Of a DNA stretch of 64,000 bases, positions 34,481-47,312 are shown piece by piece. The stretch is from NCBI GenBank assembly GCA_019321725.1, contig CM033105.1, positions 11,297,632 through 11,361,631 on the forward strand, read 5' to 3'. Below the pieces are notes generated by a model. That model searched no databases, had not been told where the DNA came from, and was given only the letters and a program-made list of their open reading frames with translations. A program made the position numbers and the translations under genes. Within the stretch, counting starts at the first letter, position 1; each line of letters opens with the position of its first letter. The stretch comes from Paulownia fortunei (Eukaryota; Streptophyta; Magnoliopsida; Lamiales; Paulowniaceae).

Positions 34481-36624
34481 TTCTGGGGATACGTGTGATT
34501 CCGAGGTATGCACAGCAGAAAATTAAAATTTTTAAAAATATTAAACCATAACAATTATAATAATACCTCGGATCCGATACAATTTCTAACGATCTCGTAA
34601 TTTTCAATGGCTGTAATAATACAATAAAAATATCGATTTATACCTTTCTATGCACTATGATTGTCGTAGGGTATGAAGCAATTAATTGCTAGCCCTTTTT
34701 ATGAATTTGGTTCGCAGGGATCCAAATGTCTCCCCTCTAAAGTAATCCACACTTTGAGTAAGAACACAAAATCAGAATTCCGCTAGCAATTCTGATTTCT
34801 TTTCTAATCTAGTTTATGGAGTGTATATAGAAAATATTAATTCTTGTTATCAACTTGTGATAAAAGAATTAACACAAAATGATGGAATTTTTTGAAAAAA
34901 ATGACGGATGAAGAAAATAATTTTCTTCTATTTATTTCTATATGGCTGAAAATTATAGGGATGATTATTCATACTTAAATTTTCGGCCATGATGTATTTA
35001 TAGGGCACAAAAATTTTAAGAGTCCTACTCATGATATTTTGTGTTTTCTTTTAATTGGTTGGAAGATATTTTTGTTCATCCAAAATTCTTCCAATTTTAT
35101 CTCTTTCATATCTTCCAAAGATATTCAAGCTTACCCAAGAATTCCAAACTCTTGATTTTTCATCATTTTCAATCACTTTCATGGGCCTTTTATAATAGGC
35201 CTTTTGAATTGGTCTTGGATTTATAAATAAATCACACAATTAACCCAATTAATTAATTCCATCTAACCCATCTAATTAAATTAGAGCCAATTAAATAATC
35301 TAATTATTTAATTAAGTAAATTAATTTATGAACTACACAATTAATTTGATCCAATCAAATAATTATTTTACTCCAATTGGGCTCCTTAATCTTAATAGAT
35401 CTAATTAAATAATTCAATTATTTAATTAATTAAATAATTCAATTATTTAATTAAATAATTAATTCAATTTCTTAATTAAATAATTAATTCAATTTCTTGA
35501 ATTAATTTAAGCTCTCAATTAATTAATCTCTATTAATTAATTGAATCTAACCCTTTGGATCAATTCCCAAATTAAAAATGTTCCATATCAAATTATGTGT
35601 GATCCTTTAGATTCACAACTAAGTTAACAGTGGGCTTGCAACATTTGCGACTTATGAATAATAATATTATTTTGATTAATTAATCCAATTAATTAGTCCA
35701 CGTGAAATTAACTCCTTAATTTCAAGATCCTCATAAATCATGAGAAACACCTAACAAGTATATCATACATAATCTCCCAATTACGAGTATCATACACGTA
35801 AGGTCTTTCCATCAACTAATCTCCCGATTGAGTCTAGGGCATGGATTAATAGTTAAAACCCTAATTGCTCAATAACTATGATTCCATTTCAAGTTTCAAT
35901 GACTTATGATGAATTATTAGAAAACCCCCATCTAACATTCATCCTACCTTGGTCAAGGACTTTTGAGTCATGAACTATGAAAACATAGGAGATTCACTTG
36001 TTCTACCAGATAAGTGCTAAATCCTTTGTTGACCACCCATTAACCTCCATACATATCAATGCAACATCCAATATATCCCCTTTGTGATTATAAGGCAATC
36101 AGAAGATACATCAAAATAAAACACGACATGCATAAGGCTATCATGATATCTCAAGTCAAAAGATTAATCGTGTACTATCATATCATAGAATTTTGTATTT
36201 TGACAAATAAGTTTCCAATTAAGAAATTCCAGTGGGCCTATTCAGTGTACTTATTCCCTAACAAGCACCCACATACATGTACTAGCGTCACTACGCCAAT
36301 ATCTATGGAGCGAGACATCATTCTCCTGTGAGCATGCATCGTATGTGCAAGTCTATTAGGCTATTCGATGTCTCTTATCAAAAAACCCTTGACTTTGAAC
36401 TAATTTAAGACCAAATCCATAAAGGCATATTCCATGATCACCATCAAATGCGTGATCATACCCCATAGCTAAGTTTGGTCCAGAGACTTTATCTAATTGC
36501 AAAAAGTATTTAAAGATAAAGAAATTTGCCTTTTTATTAATATGATTTGAAAAATATTATTTTTACAAATACAAGAGTATAAAGGACATACTATCTAATT
36601 GGCATACCAGACACTACTCTAACA
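34481..36624 (-). repeat. Solo LTR D5 (copia family D)
   Basis: Inverted LTR of about 2.14 kb inside the integrase region of D3. It opens TTCTGGGGATACGTGTGATTCC, a decayed form of TGTTGGGTTTGCGTGATCCC, and closes CACTACTCTAACA at 36624. Pol coding resumes after it. There is no clear target duplication, so the left edge is approximate. Confidence 0.82.
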
Positions 36625-38720
36625 TCAACAACATTCTTATTATATAAGATTTTCATCTAAATTGTTGCCTAAAACATCATATGAGATATTATGTTGTGAA
36701 AATCACTCGTATTAATACCTAAAGGTATGGAGTGTACTATTTCTTTGAAGTAGTTAGTGGGAGATAGGTCAGATGCAAGATCCAACTTATGCAAATTTGT
36801 GAGTATCCAATAGTATCTAATAGTTTCTCTTATTCCTATAAATAAAAGTGTTTGTTTTACGGAATGTTGCCTTCTTGAGAAGAAGGAGTTTTAATTGGAT
36901 AAAAATTGCTAGATCATAGAGTTTGAAGAAATTCAAGAACCATGAATTCTCTCGCCAAAAGATAATGGTGAATAAATGAATTACTAAATTCTAAGCACAC
37001 AAACCTCCAAAAAAGATCGAAAAGGATCTATAGACTACCCATGAGGTATGGTCTCTTATTGGAGAGCAACAAGGAGGATCTCCCTTTGAATTTTTGATCC
37101 AAAAAGAAATTATGTATGACATTACTTTGGAAAAATAGTCAGTACCATCCAAGATGGACTCTGTGTACTTCAACAATGTATAGACTACCCATGAGGTATG
37201 GTCTCTTATTGGAGAGCAACAAGGAGGATCTATAGACTACCCATGAGGTATGGTCTCTTATTGGAGAGCAACAAGGAGGATCTCCCTTTGAATTTTTGAT
37301 CCAAAAAGAAATTATGTACGACATTACTTTGGAAAAATAGTCAGTACCATCCAAGATGGACTCTGTGTACTTCAACAATGTATAGACCTTGGTGGACCTA
37401 CCACATGGTATTATACCCATTAGCTACAAATAGATCTGCAAGTGGAAGCTTGGAGTATATAGGGAGGTGATGACCTATAAGGCATGACTTATAGCAAATG
37501 GTTACACTTGTTAACTGATAAGGAAGCCTTTTACCTGAAGTATTGAGGAAATTTATATTAAGCGACCTAAGGCCTTCATACCCATCAATGTAAGCAAAAG
37601 GTTTGCAAGCATTAAAAGTCCACTAATGAACTCAAAATGTATTTCTCAAAGTTAGAACATTTGATTCGCTAAGTTAATCAAATGGTTTGATTCACTCTGG
37701 AATGCAGATGATCAAGTGTGTACAAGAAGATTAGTGGGAGAATAGTAAAGTTTATTATGTTAATAACATTCTATTTATAAGGATGATTTATGAATGTTAG
37801 AGTCAACTAAGACTTGTTATCTACTAAGTTCCCCATGTGGGATTTGAAAAAACATCTTAAAGATTGGGGACTTAGATCTATAAGGATCGAAGAGGATATT
37901 TGCACCATCCCAAATTCACATACATAGATGTTAAAAGGGTTTAGCATGGAGGAGTCTAAGAGGAGATTTATACCTATGATCCATAGTTTTTCTTTTTTAA
38001 ATTTTATATCCCCAACGACTTTTGGAAGAAAGAGAAAAGAATGACTCACATACTTTATGTATCTTTTAATGGAATCATAATGCATGCAAATTTATATAGG
38101 AGATGTGATATCATAAATTGCTCTGAGTGTCACGAGCAGAAATGGTCTATTTCATGCGAAAAGCATCAAAATCCATAAAAAAGAACTTCAGTACTTATGA
38201 AGCACTAAAGATGTCTTCTTGGAGAATGGTTAGGAGAACTGAAGCCAAGATGTTTCATTTAGTTTTTAGTCCAAATTAGATAACTTGAAATCTATATCTA
38301 CAATCGTGTTCATCTTAAAATTTGGGCGGTTAGCTAGAAGGAGTTCCAAGATTGTGATGATTGTGGATTCCACCATCGAGGTTGAACACATTGTTGCATG
38401 TAATGATGCCAAGAAAGGTGTTTGGGTGAGGAACTTCTTCCGAAGGGTTGGAAGTAGTTATGTCCATTGTTAAGCTAGTATTTGTTTACTGTGATAACAA
38501 TGGGGCAATTGCATAAGTAAAAGAGCCAAGATCTCATCATAGATCTAAGCACATATGTAGTAATACCATTTAATTTGATTAATCATTGGTAGAGGTGAAT
38601 ATACAGTAGAAAGAGTTACCTCAATAGAAAATATAGCAGATCCACTGATTAGAACCCTAGGGTAAACAATATTCAAAGGACATATTTGGAAAATGGGCCT
38701 AAGATACTAGGTAATTAGCT
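36625..38720 (+). pseudogene. Integrase C-part, RT and RNase H (element D3)
   Basis: In broken frames: integrase tail with LEKKEF and EFEEIQEP (about 36880-36940). RT follows with GIIPI...KWKLGVYREVMTYKA (about 37400-37480) and a decayed VNNILFI box near 37765 in place of YVDDIL. The palm/thumb block KGFSMEESKRRFIPM is near 37938, and RNase H reads DSTIEVEHIVACNDAKKGVWVRNFF (about 38365-38440). A recent tandem duplication at 37029-37380 adds further disruption. Dead pol of the same family as H. Confidence 0.82.
37029..37380. repeat. Recent tandem duplication in D3 RT
   Basis: Order: a 150-bp unit (37029-37178), then its first 52 bp alone (37179-37230), then the full 150-bp unit again (37231-37380). 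The two full copies differ at one visible base (TATGTATGAC against TATGTACGAC). The repeats begin TATAGACTACCCATGAGG. This arose after the element was already dead. Confidence 0.93.
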
Positions 38721-38989
38721 GTAGGACTTGGGAGATTATTAGACTAGTGCCTGATGTGCCAATTAATGGTCGCTTCTATAGTCTAGCCAATAGACAATCT
38801 TATTTGAAATATATTAACAAATTGATAATTTTTAATCTTTAATTGCATTTAAGCAATTAGATAAAGTCCCTATACCATAAATAGCTATGGGGATAGTCAT
38901 GCATATGATGGCGATCATATAATATACCTCTATGGATTTGGTCTTAAATTAGTTTGAGTCAAATATTCATTAAAATGGGACATGAATAA

Positions 38990-41252
38990 TGTTAGAATAG
39001 TACCCGGTGCACCAATTAGATTGGGTGTCACATACTCTTGTATTTTGTAAAAACATTCTTATTTGTAACACTTTTATAAAAGGTGCATTCTTTATCTTAT
39101 GCTTTACACTCTAAATTTCACACATTAGATAAAATCCATAGGCCAAAATTAGCTACGGGGCATGGTCATGCTTATGTTGGCAATAATGGAATATGACTCT
39201 ATGACATTAGTCTTAAACTAGTTTCGACTCAAGGGAATTTTGAGATAGGATATCGAATAACCCACTAAGATACGTATATACAATGTATGCTCGCATAAGA
39301 AGGATGTCTCATTCTATAGATATCGGCATAGTGATTCTAGTGCATGTATACGGGTTCTTGTTAGAGAATAAATACACCGAATAGGCCCACTGGAGATTCT
39401 TAGTTGAAGACATCATCTATCGAAATAAGAATCTCCACAAGACTATTACGATTAGTCCTCGGACTTGAGGCACCATGGTGGCCTTATGTACGCCCTGCAC
39501 CATTTCGATATATTCTCTGATTGCTTGACAATCACAAAAGGAATAAGTTGGATGATGCACTGGTGTGCATGAAGGTTAATGAGTGGCCAATATAGAAATC
39601 CCACCTATATATATGTACAAGTAAATCTTCTATGTTTTCATAGTTCATGACTCGAAGAACTTGGCCAAGGAAAGATTAATTTGGATTCATCATGAGTCAT
39701 TAAAACTTGAAATAAAATCATTGTTATTGAGTCAATTAGGATTTCGACTCATAATCCATACCCTAAAATTAATCTGGAGATTAGATGACTAAAGGAATTT
39801 ATGTGTATGGTACTCGTACTCGAAATAGGTTCGCACGATATTTCACTTGAGACTAGTTTGCCATGATTACTAGCTAGGTATTTTCATAGATAGTGAGGTT
39901 CTTGGAATTAAGGAGTTAATTCCAAAAGGGTTAATTAATTAGATTAATTAATCAAAAAAATTGTTATTCATAAGTTGTAAGTATTGCGACCCACTACTAG
40001 CTTAGTTGTAAACCTAAAGGGTCATACATTATAATGGAGGGAACTATTTCTTAAATCAGAAAATGATCTAATTAGTTGGATCCAATTAATTCATAGGGAT
40101 TAATTAATTATGACTTTTAATTTAAATATTTAATTAAATATTCAATTAAATAATTAAATTACTTAATTGAACCTAATTTGATTAGAAAGCCTAATGGAGT
40201 GAAATAGTTGATTGATAGGATCAATTAATTAATTAAAAAATAAATTAATTTAATTATTAAATTAATCTAGCTATTTAAATAATCAGATTATTTAATTGGG
40301 CTTTATGGAATTAATTGATTTGATCAATTAAATAAATTTCAGACTAATCAATTAATTGAAAATTAATTGATGGACTTAATAATTGGATTAAAAGTCCAAG
40401 CTAAAAAAATTAATTTACAGCCCATTAGTAGGGGCCCATCAAGTATTTAGAAGAATTAAAACATAGAAGACCATTTTGTAAATATCCCAAAGGATGATTG
40501 TTATTCAATTTTGGAAGGGGTTTAAGATTTTGAATTAATTGAGAATCAATCAAAATCCTCAACCAACCTTACCATAGTGGCCGATTTTTTGCACATGGCA
40601 AATGTGCAAAAATCTATCACTGCATATATTAGAGGAAGGAGTTTTGGGTTATGAATTTAGACTACTTCTTGGCTTCCTTCAAGATAGATATAGTACTTTG
40701 AAAAAATTCTTTGATAAAAAAAAGCAAAAAAAAAAAAAAAAAAAGAAAAAATCAGCCATCAAGAAAAAAATTAGAATAAAAAGTTTCTTCTTAATTTTCC
40801 ATACTCTCTTCATTTTTTAGTCTTCCTCCTAGAACAATCAATAAATTATTCTTGATTATTTTATCAACACAATACTTATTTCCATTGGTTGAATTAAGAA
40901 TTAGTGTTTTCTATGACACTTCATTATTTTGGTTTAAGAACATGAATCACTATCATTAGCACAACAATTATTCGGTAGTTTTTGTCCATTATGTAAACCT
41001 CTTTAGAGGAGGTACCTCTTGGATTCATTCGGAGAAATGAGATCAAAAATCGATTGCCACAAATCATTACAACAACTGGAGTGCTAGTAAGGTATATTTA
41101 AATTGAAACTTATGTAATTATTTTATTTGCTTTTTACTTCACAAAAACGCATGATCAGCGAACCTGGGGTGCATACTTAAATGTGTTTAAACATGTTTGT
41201 TTATAAATTTTATTTTTCCACTGTGTCACCCTGTAGTGTAGCGAACCAAACC
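38990..41252 (+). repeat. Solo LTR D4 with target duplication (copia family D)
   Basis: 2.26 kb, starting TGTTAGAATAGTACCCGGTG and ending near GCGAACCAAACC. It is flanked by AATAA on both sides (38985-38989 and 41253-41257), a perfect 5-bp target duplication. It is inserted in the 3' LTR of D3, a member of its own family. It contains an A-rich run at 40728-40750. The 72-codon Lys-rich open frame over that run is not a gene. Confidence 0.88.
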
Positions 41253-42601
41253 AATAAGTCCATAAAGATTCACACACATGTTACATGCTTAAAAAGAGAA
41301 TATATCATTTTGTAGGCATCGACATGGTGACGCTAGTGCATGTGTGCGGGTTCTCATTGGAAAACAAGTACACATAAAAGTATATGGAAAATTTTTAATT
41401 GGAAACATTGTTTGTGAAATGAGAATTTTTTAGTTACGAAAGTACATGAATTAGTTTTTTGACTTAAGAAACCATGATAATCTTGTACACGACATCATGC
41501 TCTTTAATGTAGTTTCCCGTTGCATGAAAATCACAAAGGATTTATGTTGGTCAGAATCTTCCTGTATGGAGGTTAATAAGTGACCAACAAAGGATCTGCA
41601 CCTATCTAACAAAATAAGTTAATCTCATATACATTCCACAGACCTTGACTCAGAAGTCTTTAGCCAAAGAAGAATGAATATTAGACGAGGGTTTTCTAAT
41701 GATTCATCACGAATCAATGCAACTAGGAATGAGATCATAGTTATTAAGTCAATTAAGGTTTTGACTAATAATCCATGCTATAGACATAATTGGGAGATTA
41801 GTTAACTAAATGACTAAACTTGTATGGTGCTTCCCTTGACTTATGAAGTTCTTGGAATTAAGGAGTTAATTTCCAAGCGGATTAATTAATTAAATTAATT
41901 AATTAAAATATTAATTTAATTACTAAGTTGCAATAGTTACAAGCCCACTGATAGTTTGGTTGTGAAACTAATGGGTCACATACAAAATAAGATGAATCAT
42001 TTATTTCTAAAATATTATCCAAGAAGTTGGATCAAGTTAATTATAGATATTAAATAAATTGGAGCTAGAATTAATTTAAAGAGTTAAAATTAATTCATCT
42101 AATTAAATAATAAAACTATTTAAATGGAGTTAATTGAGATTAGGGGCTAATTGGGAGTAAATTTAATCAATGATTGGATCATTTAATTGATGAACTTTAA
42201 ACTAATTTAAGGGATTAAATTAATTTAACTATTTTAATTAATATACTTATTTAAATTGGACCTAATTTGATTTGGAGGTCTTGTAGAACTATTTAATTAA
42301 TTGATTTGATCAATTAATTAACTTAAGCTTAATTAATTGATGAAGATCAATTAAAGAACAAGTCTAATGACTAATGGGCTTGTAGGAGAGGTCCATTGGG
42401 AATCTTTAATTAGAGAATTAAAGACTCCATATTTTAAATGAAAACCAATTAAGACTTAGAGTCTTATAAGGAAAGAAGTCAAAAACTCCTTATTTTGATG
42501 GAAAAGGAATAATAATAAGGAAAGAGATGGTGGTAATTAAGAAAAGAAATAGTGATAAATAAGGAAATAGACCAATCTAATTGAATTAGGATTCAGCTTC
42601 T

Positions 42602-42641
<40 letters not shown>
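42602..42641. repeat. TG/TA microsatellite in D3 3' LTR
   Basis: About 13 TG units followed by about 7 TA units replace the short TATATACATAAA found at the same place in the 5' LTR (about 30716). The repeat sits at the presumed LTR TATA box, directly before AAGAAGGGGA and the conserved GTGTCTCTCC block. Confidence 0.9.
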
Positions 42642-44678
42642 AGAAGGGGATGAGATTTGTGTCTCTCCAACAAGAAAAATTGGTCTCCCTTTTCTCTTTT
42701 TTTCTCTTTTGGTCTTTTTTTTTACAAGAAATTATTCCTTTCATCAAAAGGTTCCATCGTTTGATACCAATTTGATTCTTCTAGTCATTAGTTGATTTAA
42801 GAATCAATTTTACACTCTCAAATTCTAAATTGGAAACAAGAATTTAATATCTTCTAATAGAGATATTAAATTGGGAACTTGCTCGTCATGTGAATACTAT
42901 TAGAAGAAAGACATTTGGATTCCTGCATCGAATTAAGTTTCTAATCCGCAGCCATGATTCGAATCCGTTTGGAATTCCTATGAAGAGTTCATAAGGGGGA
43001 TAATAATTTGAATTGCTTCATACCCTACATCAATAAGAGTGTTTGTAAATGTATAATCATGAAATTTTTTATTTTTATTTAAACAAAATATTCGAATGTG
43101 AACCGATTAATCACATCGAATTTAGGATTGCATGCTTAATTGGTATGCATGTTTAAATTTGTAAATTTCAGCTGCACTTAAATCTTGTAATTTTACGAAC
43201 CTAACAACCCTAGGCTCAATCGAAAGATTAATTGATGAAAGGACCTCATTTGCATGATATCGTAATTGAAAAAGTTTGCTACTTCACTTATATATAAGTT
43301 TTCAATTAATTAATTAGTCCAAATAATTTGATTGTATGATTAAGTCACAAGAGTGTGACCCTTTACCTTATTGTAATTTGGACAAGTTATTTTCTTACAA
43401 TATGTATTAATCTAATTGTTGTATTAAATAAATTAAATAATATGAGTTATTAACTTTTTGAATTTAAATTAATTCAAATGTTGAATTAATTTAATTAATT
43501 AATTAGACTTAATTGGATTAGGCGCCATTAGAATAAACATTTATTTGATTGAATAAGTTAAATTAAACCTTTATTTAATTCATAAGATATATTAATCAAT
43601 TTAATAGATTAAATTAATTAAATTAAGTCTAACTGATTCATTAGGCCTACGTGGTGTGAGTTATAAAAAAATTAAAGCCAATAGAAGTGAGATTGTCAAT
43701 TTACTTCCAAATGGTAGAAGCAAGGGGAAATCCTTACAAGAATAATGACTATTCAGAAGTGAAGTGTAAAATCCCATTTGTATGGGACTAAAATACTTGA
43801 ACTAAATGATGTTGTCACACGTTTTTTTTTTTTTTTGTTTGCTGCTGATTATAACTAATGTACATCAGATTTTGAAGCGAAAAAGCCAACGTGTTTTTAT
43901 TTGGTCTTTGAAATAGAAATGGTATAAAAGCTGAGACTGATGAGTTGAGTTTTCCTTCAATGTGACCACATCACACGGAAAAACTAAATTTGAGAGTAAA
44001 ATGTTTTCAATACAAATTGCTGCTGACCCGTGTTAAATATAGAAGCTCTCTTCATATTCTGGTGTACGTCAATCTCTTGAGGGAAAAACCTTGAGAATAA
44101 AGCCTGTAGCTTGCTGAAATTTAAGAGATACAATTGTTTTTTTCTTGCTAAAATTTCAGATTTTCTGAATTCCTTCTTCAATTCGGCTTTTCTTCTTTTT
44201 CCACCAGATTGATTTTAATTCCTAATTCAAGTGTTGAGTTAAAATTTTAAATGGTACATCTAAACACAAATTGTTTGTGTGATTCGTTGAAATACTAAAT
44301 TTTCTATGTGTAGAATTATTAGATTAATCCTACTAACATGGGATTAATTGTGTGTGAACATTAAAAGTATGATACATTTAGAGGAGGTACAATTAAAACT
44401 CTATGGGAATTAATTGTCGAATTGGGATTTCGATTTGAGTTCGTAGAATTCAACACATGTGGAGAGATAATAATTTGAATCATTTTATGCTGGTTTTCAA
44501 ATGAAAATAAACTAATTAAAGTTTTTGAAACTTTCTTACATGAGATATTAAAATGCATAATTAATCAATCGTAAAGAATTTCGATATTCATTTTATTTAC
44601 ATACAATATATTCATGTTTCAATTTATGAAAAAAATAATTTTTTGTGCGTTTCATCGGTGGGTTGTTGGAACCCTACA

Positions 44679-45876
44679 TAAGGAATACTATTATATAAAT
44701 AAGGCGCATGTGCATATTTCAATAATTAATTTCAATGTGTAGCCATTTACTTGTGAAAGTACAATTAAAAGTAAAAAACAAAAATAATGTCTATTAAATA
44801 TTGTAACTAATATTTTGAGTGAAAAAGATAATCTATTAGATGTTTTTAAAGGAATATAATAAATCACAAAATATGACTATAGTAATGTAAAGAGGAGACA
44901 CAATAAAGGTGAGTTTTTATGACAATCATCTTATAAATTTCTCTATACACTGTTGCGATCTTATTTTGCTATTTATCTAATTTAGAATTACTTGAAGACA
45001 AGTTTGTTTAATAAAGTTAGCATTGAATAAAATTTAAGATCAAATTAATAATATTTGATTGTAGAGAGGGTCATTGTGCTATATAAGTTATCATAGAGGT
45101 GGCAAAGTGAGTTTATTATTTTAATTAATTTGGGATATTTTTATCCATCAATATGATTCTTTTAATTATGAGGGTATTTGAAGATTTTAGTAGTAGAGAG
45201 GCAACTGATACCAACATAATATTACAAGGGTAAAGTGAATTTAACTCTAAAGTATATGCATATTTTCACCAAATTTATGGAAAAGTTTTTATTTCAATGT
45301 CAATTTAATGAAAACTTAAATAGAAGGTAATTGAATTTTCAATTTCATAAGAAACTCTCTTCGTTTCATGTTTTTTCTATAAAACCTTTCAGTTTCTTGA
45401 AAAACTACTATTTTCCAATGGAACTCTTATAGTTTATTCATCCTTTCAATATATGATTCATGTGCGTAATGAACTATTACTAATATTTTGTTTAATGAGT
45501 GTTAAAAAGAGGATCAGATAGATCTATAAAATATTATTGCATAAGTATGCATTTAATTAAGGTCCTTATACCTGTATATAGTCACTTTCAACTGTTAAAT
45601 TGTTGCTTAGTTGCAATAAATAAATTGTGTTGCATATTTACCTGTATATCCAACACTGAAAAATTGATTAACATTGTGAGTTTGTGTAGGTAGTATTAAA
45701 TTTTCTATTCCACTTTTTTTATTTCATCTTATATTTTATTTTTTAAATTCATATATATGTTTATAAGATCAAAATGCGCTGTGAAATATTTGGACGGAAA
45801 TTATCTAATGAACATATATTATGAATTTAAAGTGTGGAACTCAAAGGGGAATATAAAAATGGAACAGAAACCCTCG
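44679..45876. other. AT-rich intergenic DNA
   Basis: About 1.2 kb between the end of LTR D1 and the start of remnant G. Very AT-rich. I see no gene, RNA gene or clear element edge in it. Confidence 0.5.
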
Positions 45877-46051
45877 TGTAGGCTCTAGGATATATAGAGC
45901 AACAAAATTTTAAAATTTTTGATTTCAACAAAACTAATTGTATCACATGCAAGAAATAAATTAATAAATCATAACACTTATAATTAATAAACTTATGTAT
46001 CTCATTGCTTCATAATGATCGATTATGTATACATTGACTTGGTTTAGAGAG

Positions 46052-46499
46052 TGATGCGCGTTACCTTTTGAGTGATGAGGTATGTCAATTACGTCTCACC
46101 ACGTATCCACTGATTCATTGCTTCTAAAACTAGTTCTCTGTCTGCAGCACGAACAGAAGGTAGGAGGGCCCTGGAGTTGTCCCAAGAAAGTCTCTCCGAT
46201 ACCTAAGTCATTAAGTATTCAAGAGATAAGTACTAACTCAAAGTAGGAAATTAAAGTACGTATCTTGTAAATATGGAGAGAGGGGCTATTTATACATGTT
46301 CATTTTAGGACATGGGCCTTTGATATATTGTAAGCCCTGTGGGCTTGGTTGCCTTATTTGACCAGTGTTTGATATCTCTAGGCTATTTGGTCCTCTTATA
46401 GGACTTGCACTATCAACTTATCTCTTGATCTAAATTAATTATTTATTGGACTAAAATAAAATAAAATAAAAAAAATAAAAAAAAATCTCATACTCATCA
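46052..46499 (-). repeat. 3' LTR of element F
   Basis: 448 bp, bounded by TGATGCGCG and ...ACTCATCA on the plus strand. Just inside it, TATAACCCCCCAAGTTTTAGG (46500-46520) is the complement of the polypurine tract. It matches 51550-51986, including CCACTGATTC, GCTCTCTGTCTGCAGCAC-like and GGAGAGAGGGGCTATTTATAC blocks. The last block holds the TATA-type box, read on the opposite strand. Confidence 0.88.
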
Positions 46500-47312
46500 T
46501 ATAACCCCCCAAGTTTTAGGCAGATGTAGTTGGCTGAAAATTAGAGTCCTCCTAGAAGCGGGAGTGTGCTCTTGTATGTTTAAGGGGGAGATGAGCCATT
46601 TGTCTCAGCAGAGGAGTTTCTTGGACTTTATATTTTGAGTCATGAGTTCAAGAGGTACGTATTTCTCTTAGAGCTTCAATTTTAAACTTATTTCTTTTTT
46701 CTCTCTTCTCTATCCAAAAGTCATGTTTTGGATAATAGGTCCAAGTTCACGTTTGAGTAAGGATGACGTAGGCAGGGAGCGTGTTGAGTCCAACTACGAA
46801 GGGGACATAGGTGGCCAAGGTAGGGGTGCCTCGGTCACATTCATGCCTCGGCCGCGCCAAGCTAAGACAATCTTCTTTCCTAGCTGACGTACTTTTACCT
46901 CAATCGCCCCAACTAAGGCATCAAGCCTCGGCCACCTTTCTTTGGCCTGGACGAGGCTTTATCTTGGCCGACTTTTCTTGATCTGGCCTAAATTTCCACA
47001 TTTCGGTCATTTCTTCTCCGTACAAGCTGTTTGAGCCTCATCTAGGGTCCTTTTCAAGCTCCAGGAGTGGTTTCTCTTGGGGCATGGGTCTTACTGGTCG
47101 TATTGTCTTCAATGTTGTTCAGCCCACTCCCTTTTACTTTTCATCTTCTTCAGTAAATGACTTAGGCAAAAGACCAATTTCTATATAATATATTGAGAGA
47201 CTATCTCCAAAGTTTAGGAATGTACTTTTGGGAATACTCGAGTATCTATCTAATTCACTAGAGTGTGAGGAGTCTAGGGCCCAGGAGTGTAGCGTAGGTT
47301 CGTCTTAGGGTC

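Larger units (their letters stand above)
29273..43206 (+). mobile_element. Full-length but dead Ty1/copia element D3
   Basis: 5' LTR 29273-31291, primer site at 31293, leader to about 33060, traces of gag, protease, integrase, RT and RNase H in the copia order, polypurine tract about 38722-38736, 3' LTR 38737-43206. The integrase-before-RT order defines Ty1/copia. Two younger solo LTRs of its own family (D5 at 34481-36624 and D4 at 38990-41252) interrupt it. It is itself inserted in LTR D1. No frame is intact. No clear target duplication was found. Confidence 0.85.
38722..43206 (+). repeat. Polypurine tract and 3' LTR of D3, split by D4
   Basis: GTAGGACTTGGGAGAT (about 38721-38736) is the plus-strand primer tract. 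The LTR begins TATTAGACTAGTGCC (TG decayed to TA) at 38737, is interrupted at 38990-41252, resumes AGTCCATAAAGATTC and ends ACGAACCTAACA at 43206. It matches the 5' LTR but lacks a short segment near 41830 (TATGGTGCTTCCC) and carries a TG/TA microsatellite at its TATA position. It lacks the inversion of the 5' LTR. Confidence 0.82.
26339..44678 (+). repeat. LTR D1 (copia family D), split into three by later insertions
   Basis: An old plus-strand family-D LTR recovered in three pieces. 26339-26588 is the start, with TTAGAGTAATG and a TTAATTAGATTGG block. 28745-29272 is the middle, from the TAAGACT...GATGCA block to AATCCATTTT. 43207-44678 is the rest, resuming at CCCTAGGCTCAATCGA and ending near GGAACCCTACA. 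The inserts are solo LTR D2 and the whole element D3. The pieces add up to about 2.2 kb, the family LTR length. Heavy divergence marks it as the oldest layer of the nest. End coordinates are approximate. Confidence 0.68.

Noticed and set aside
37029..37380. CRISPR-like or regulatory repeat array
   Set aside because: The units are tandem copies of retroelement RT sequence without spacers.
40602..40820. 72-codon frame with a long Lys run
   Set aside because: It is produced by a poly(A) stretch inside solo LTR D4, not a gene.
45499..45693. 64-codon plus-strand frame
   Set aside because: AT-rich intergenic DNA, no recognisable motif and no splice or promoter context.
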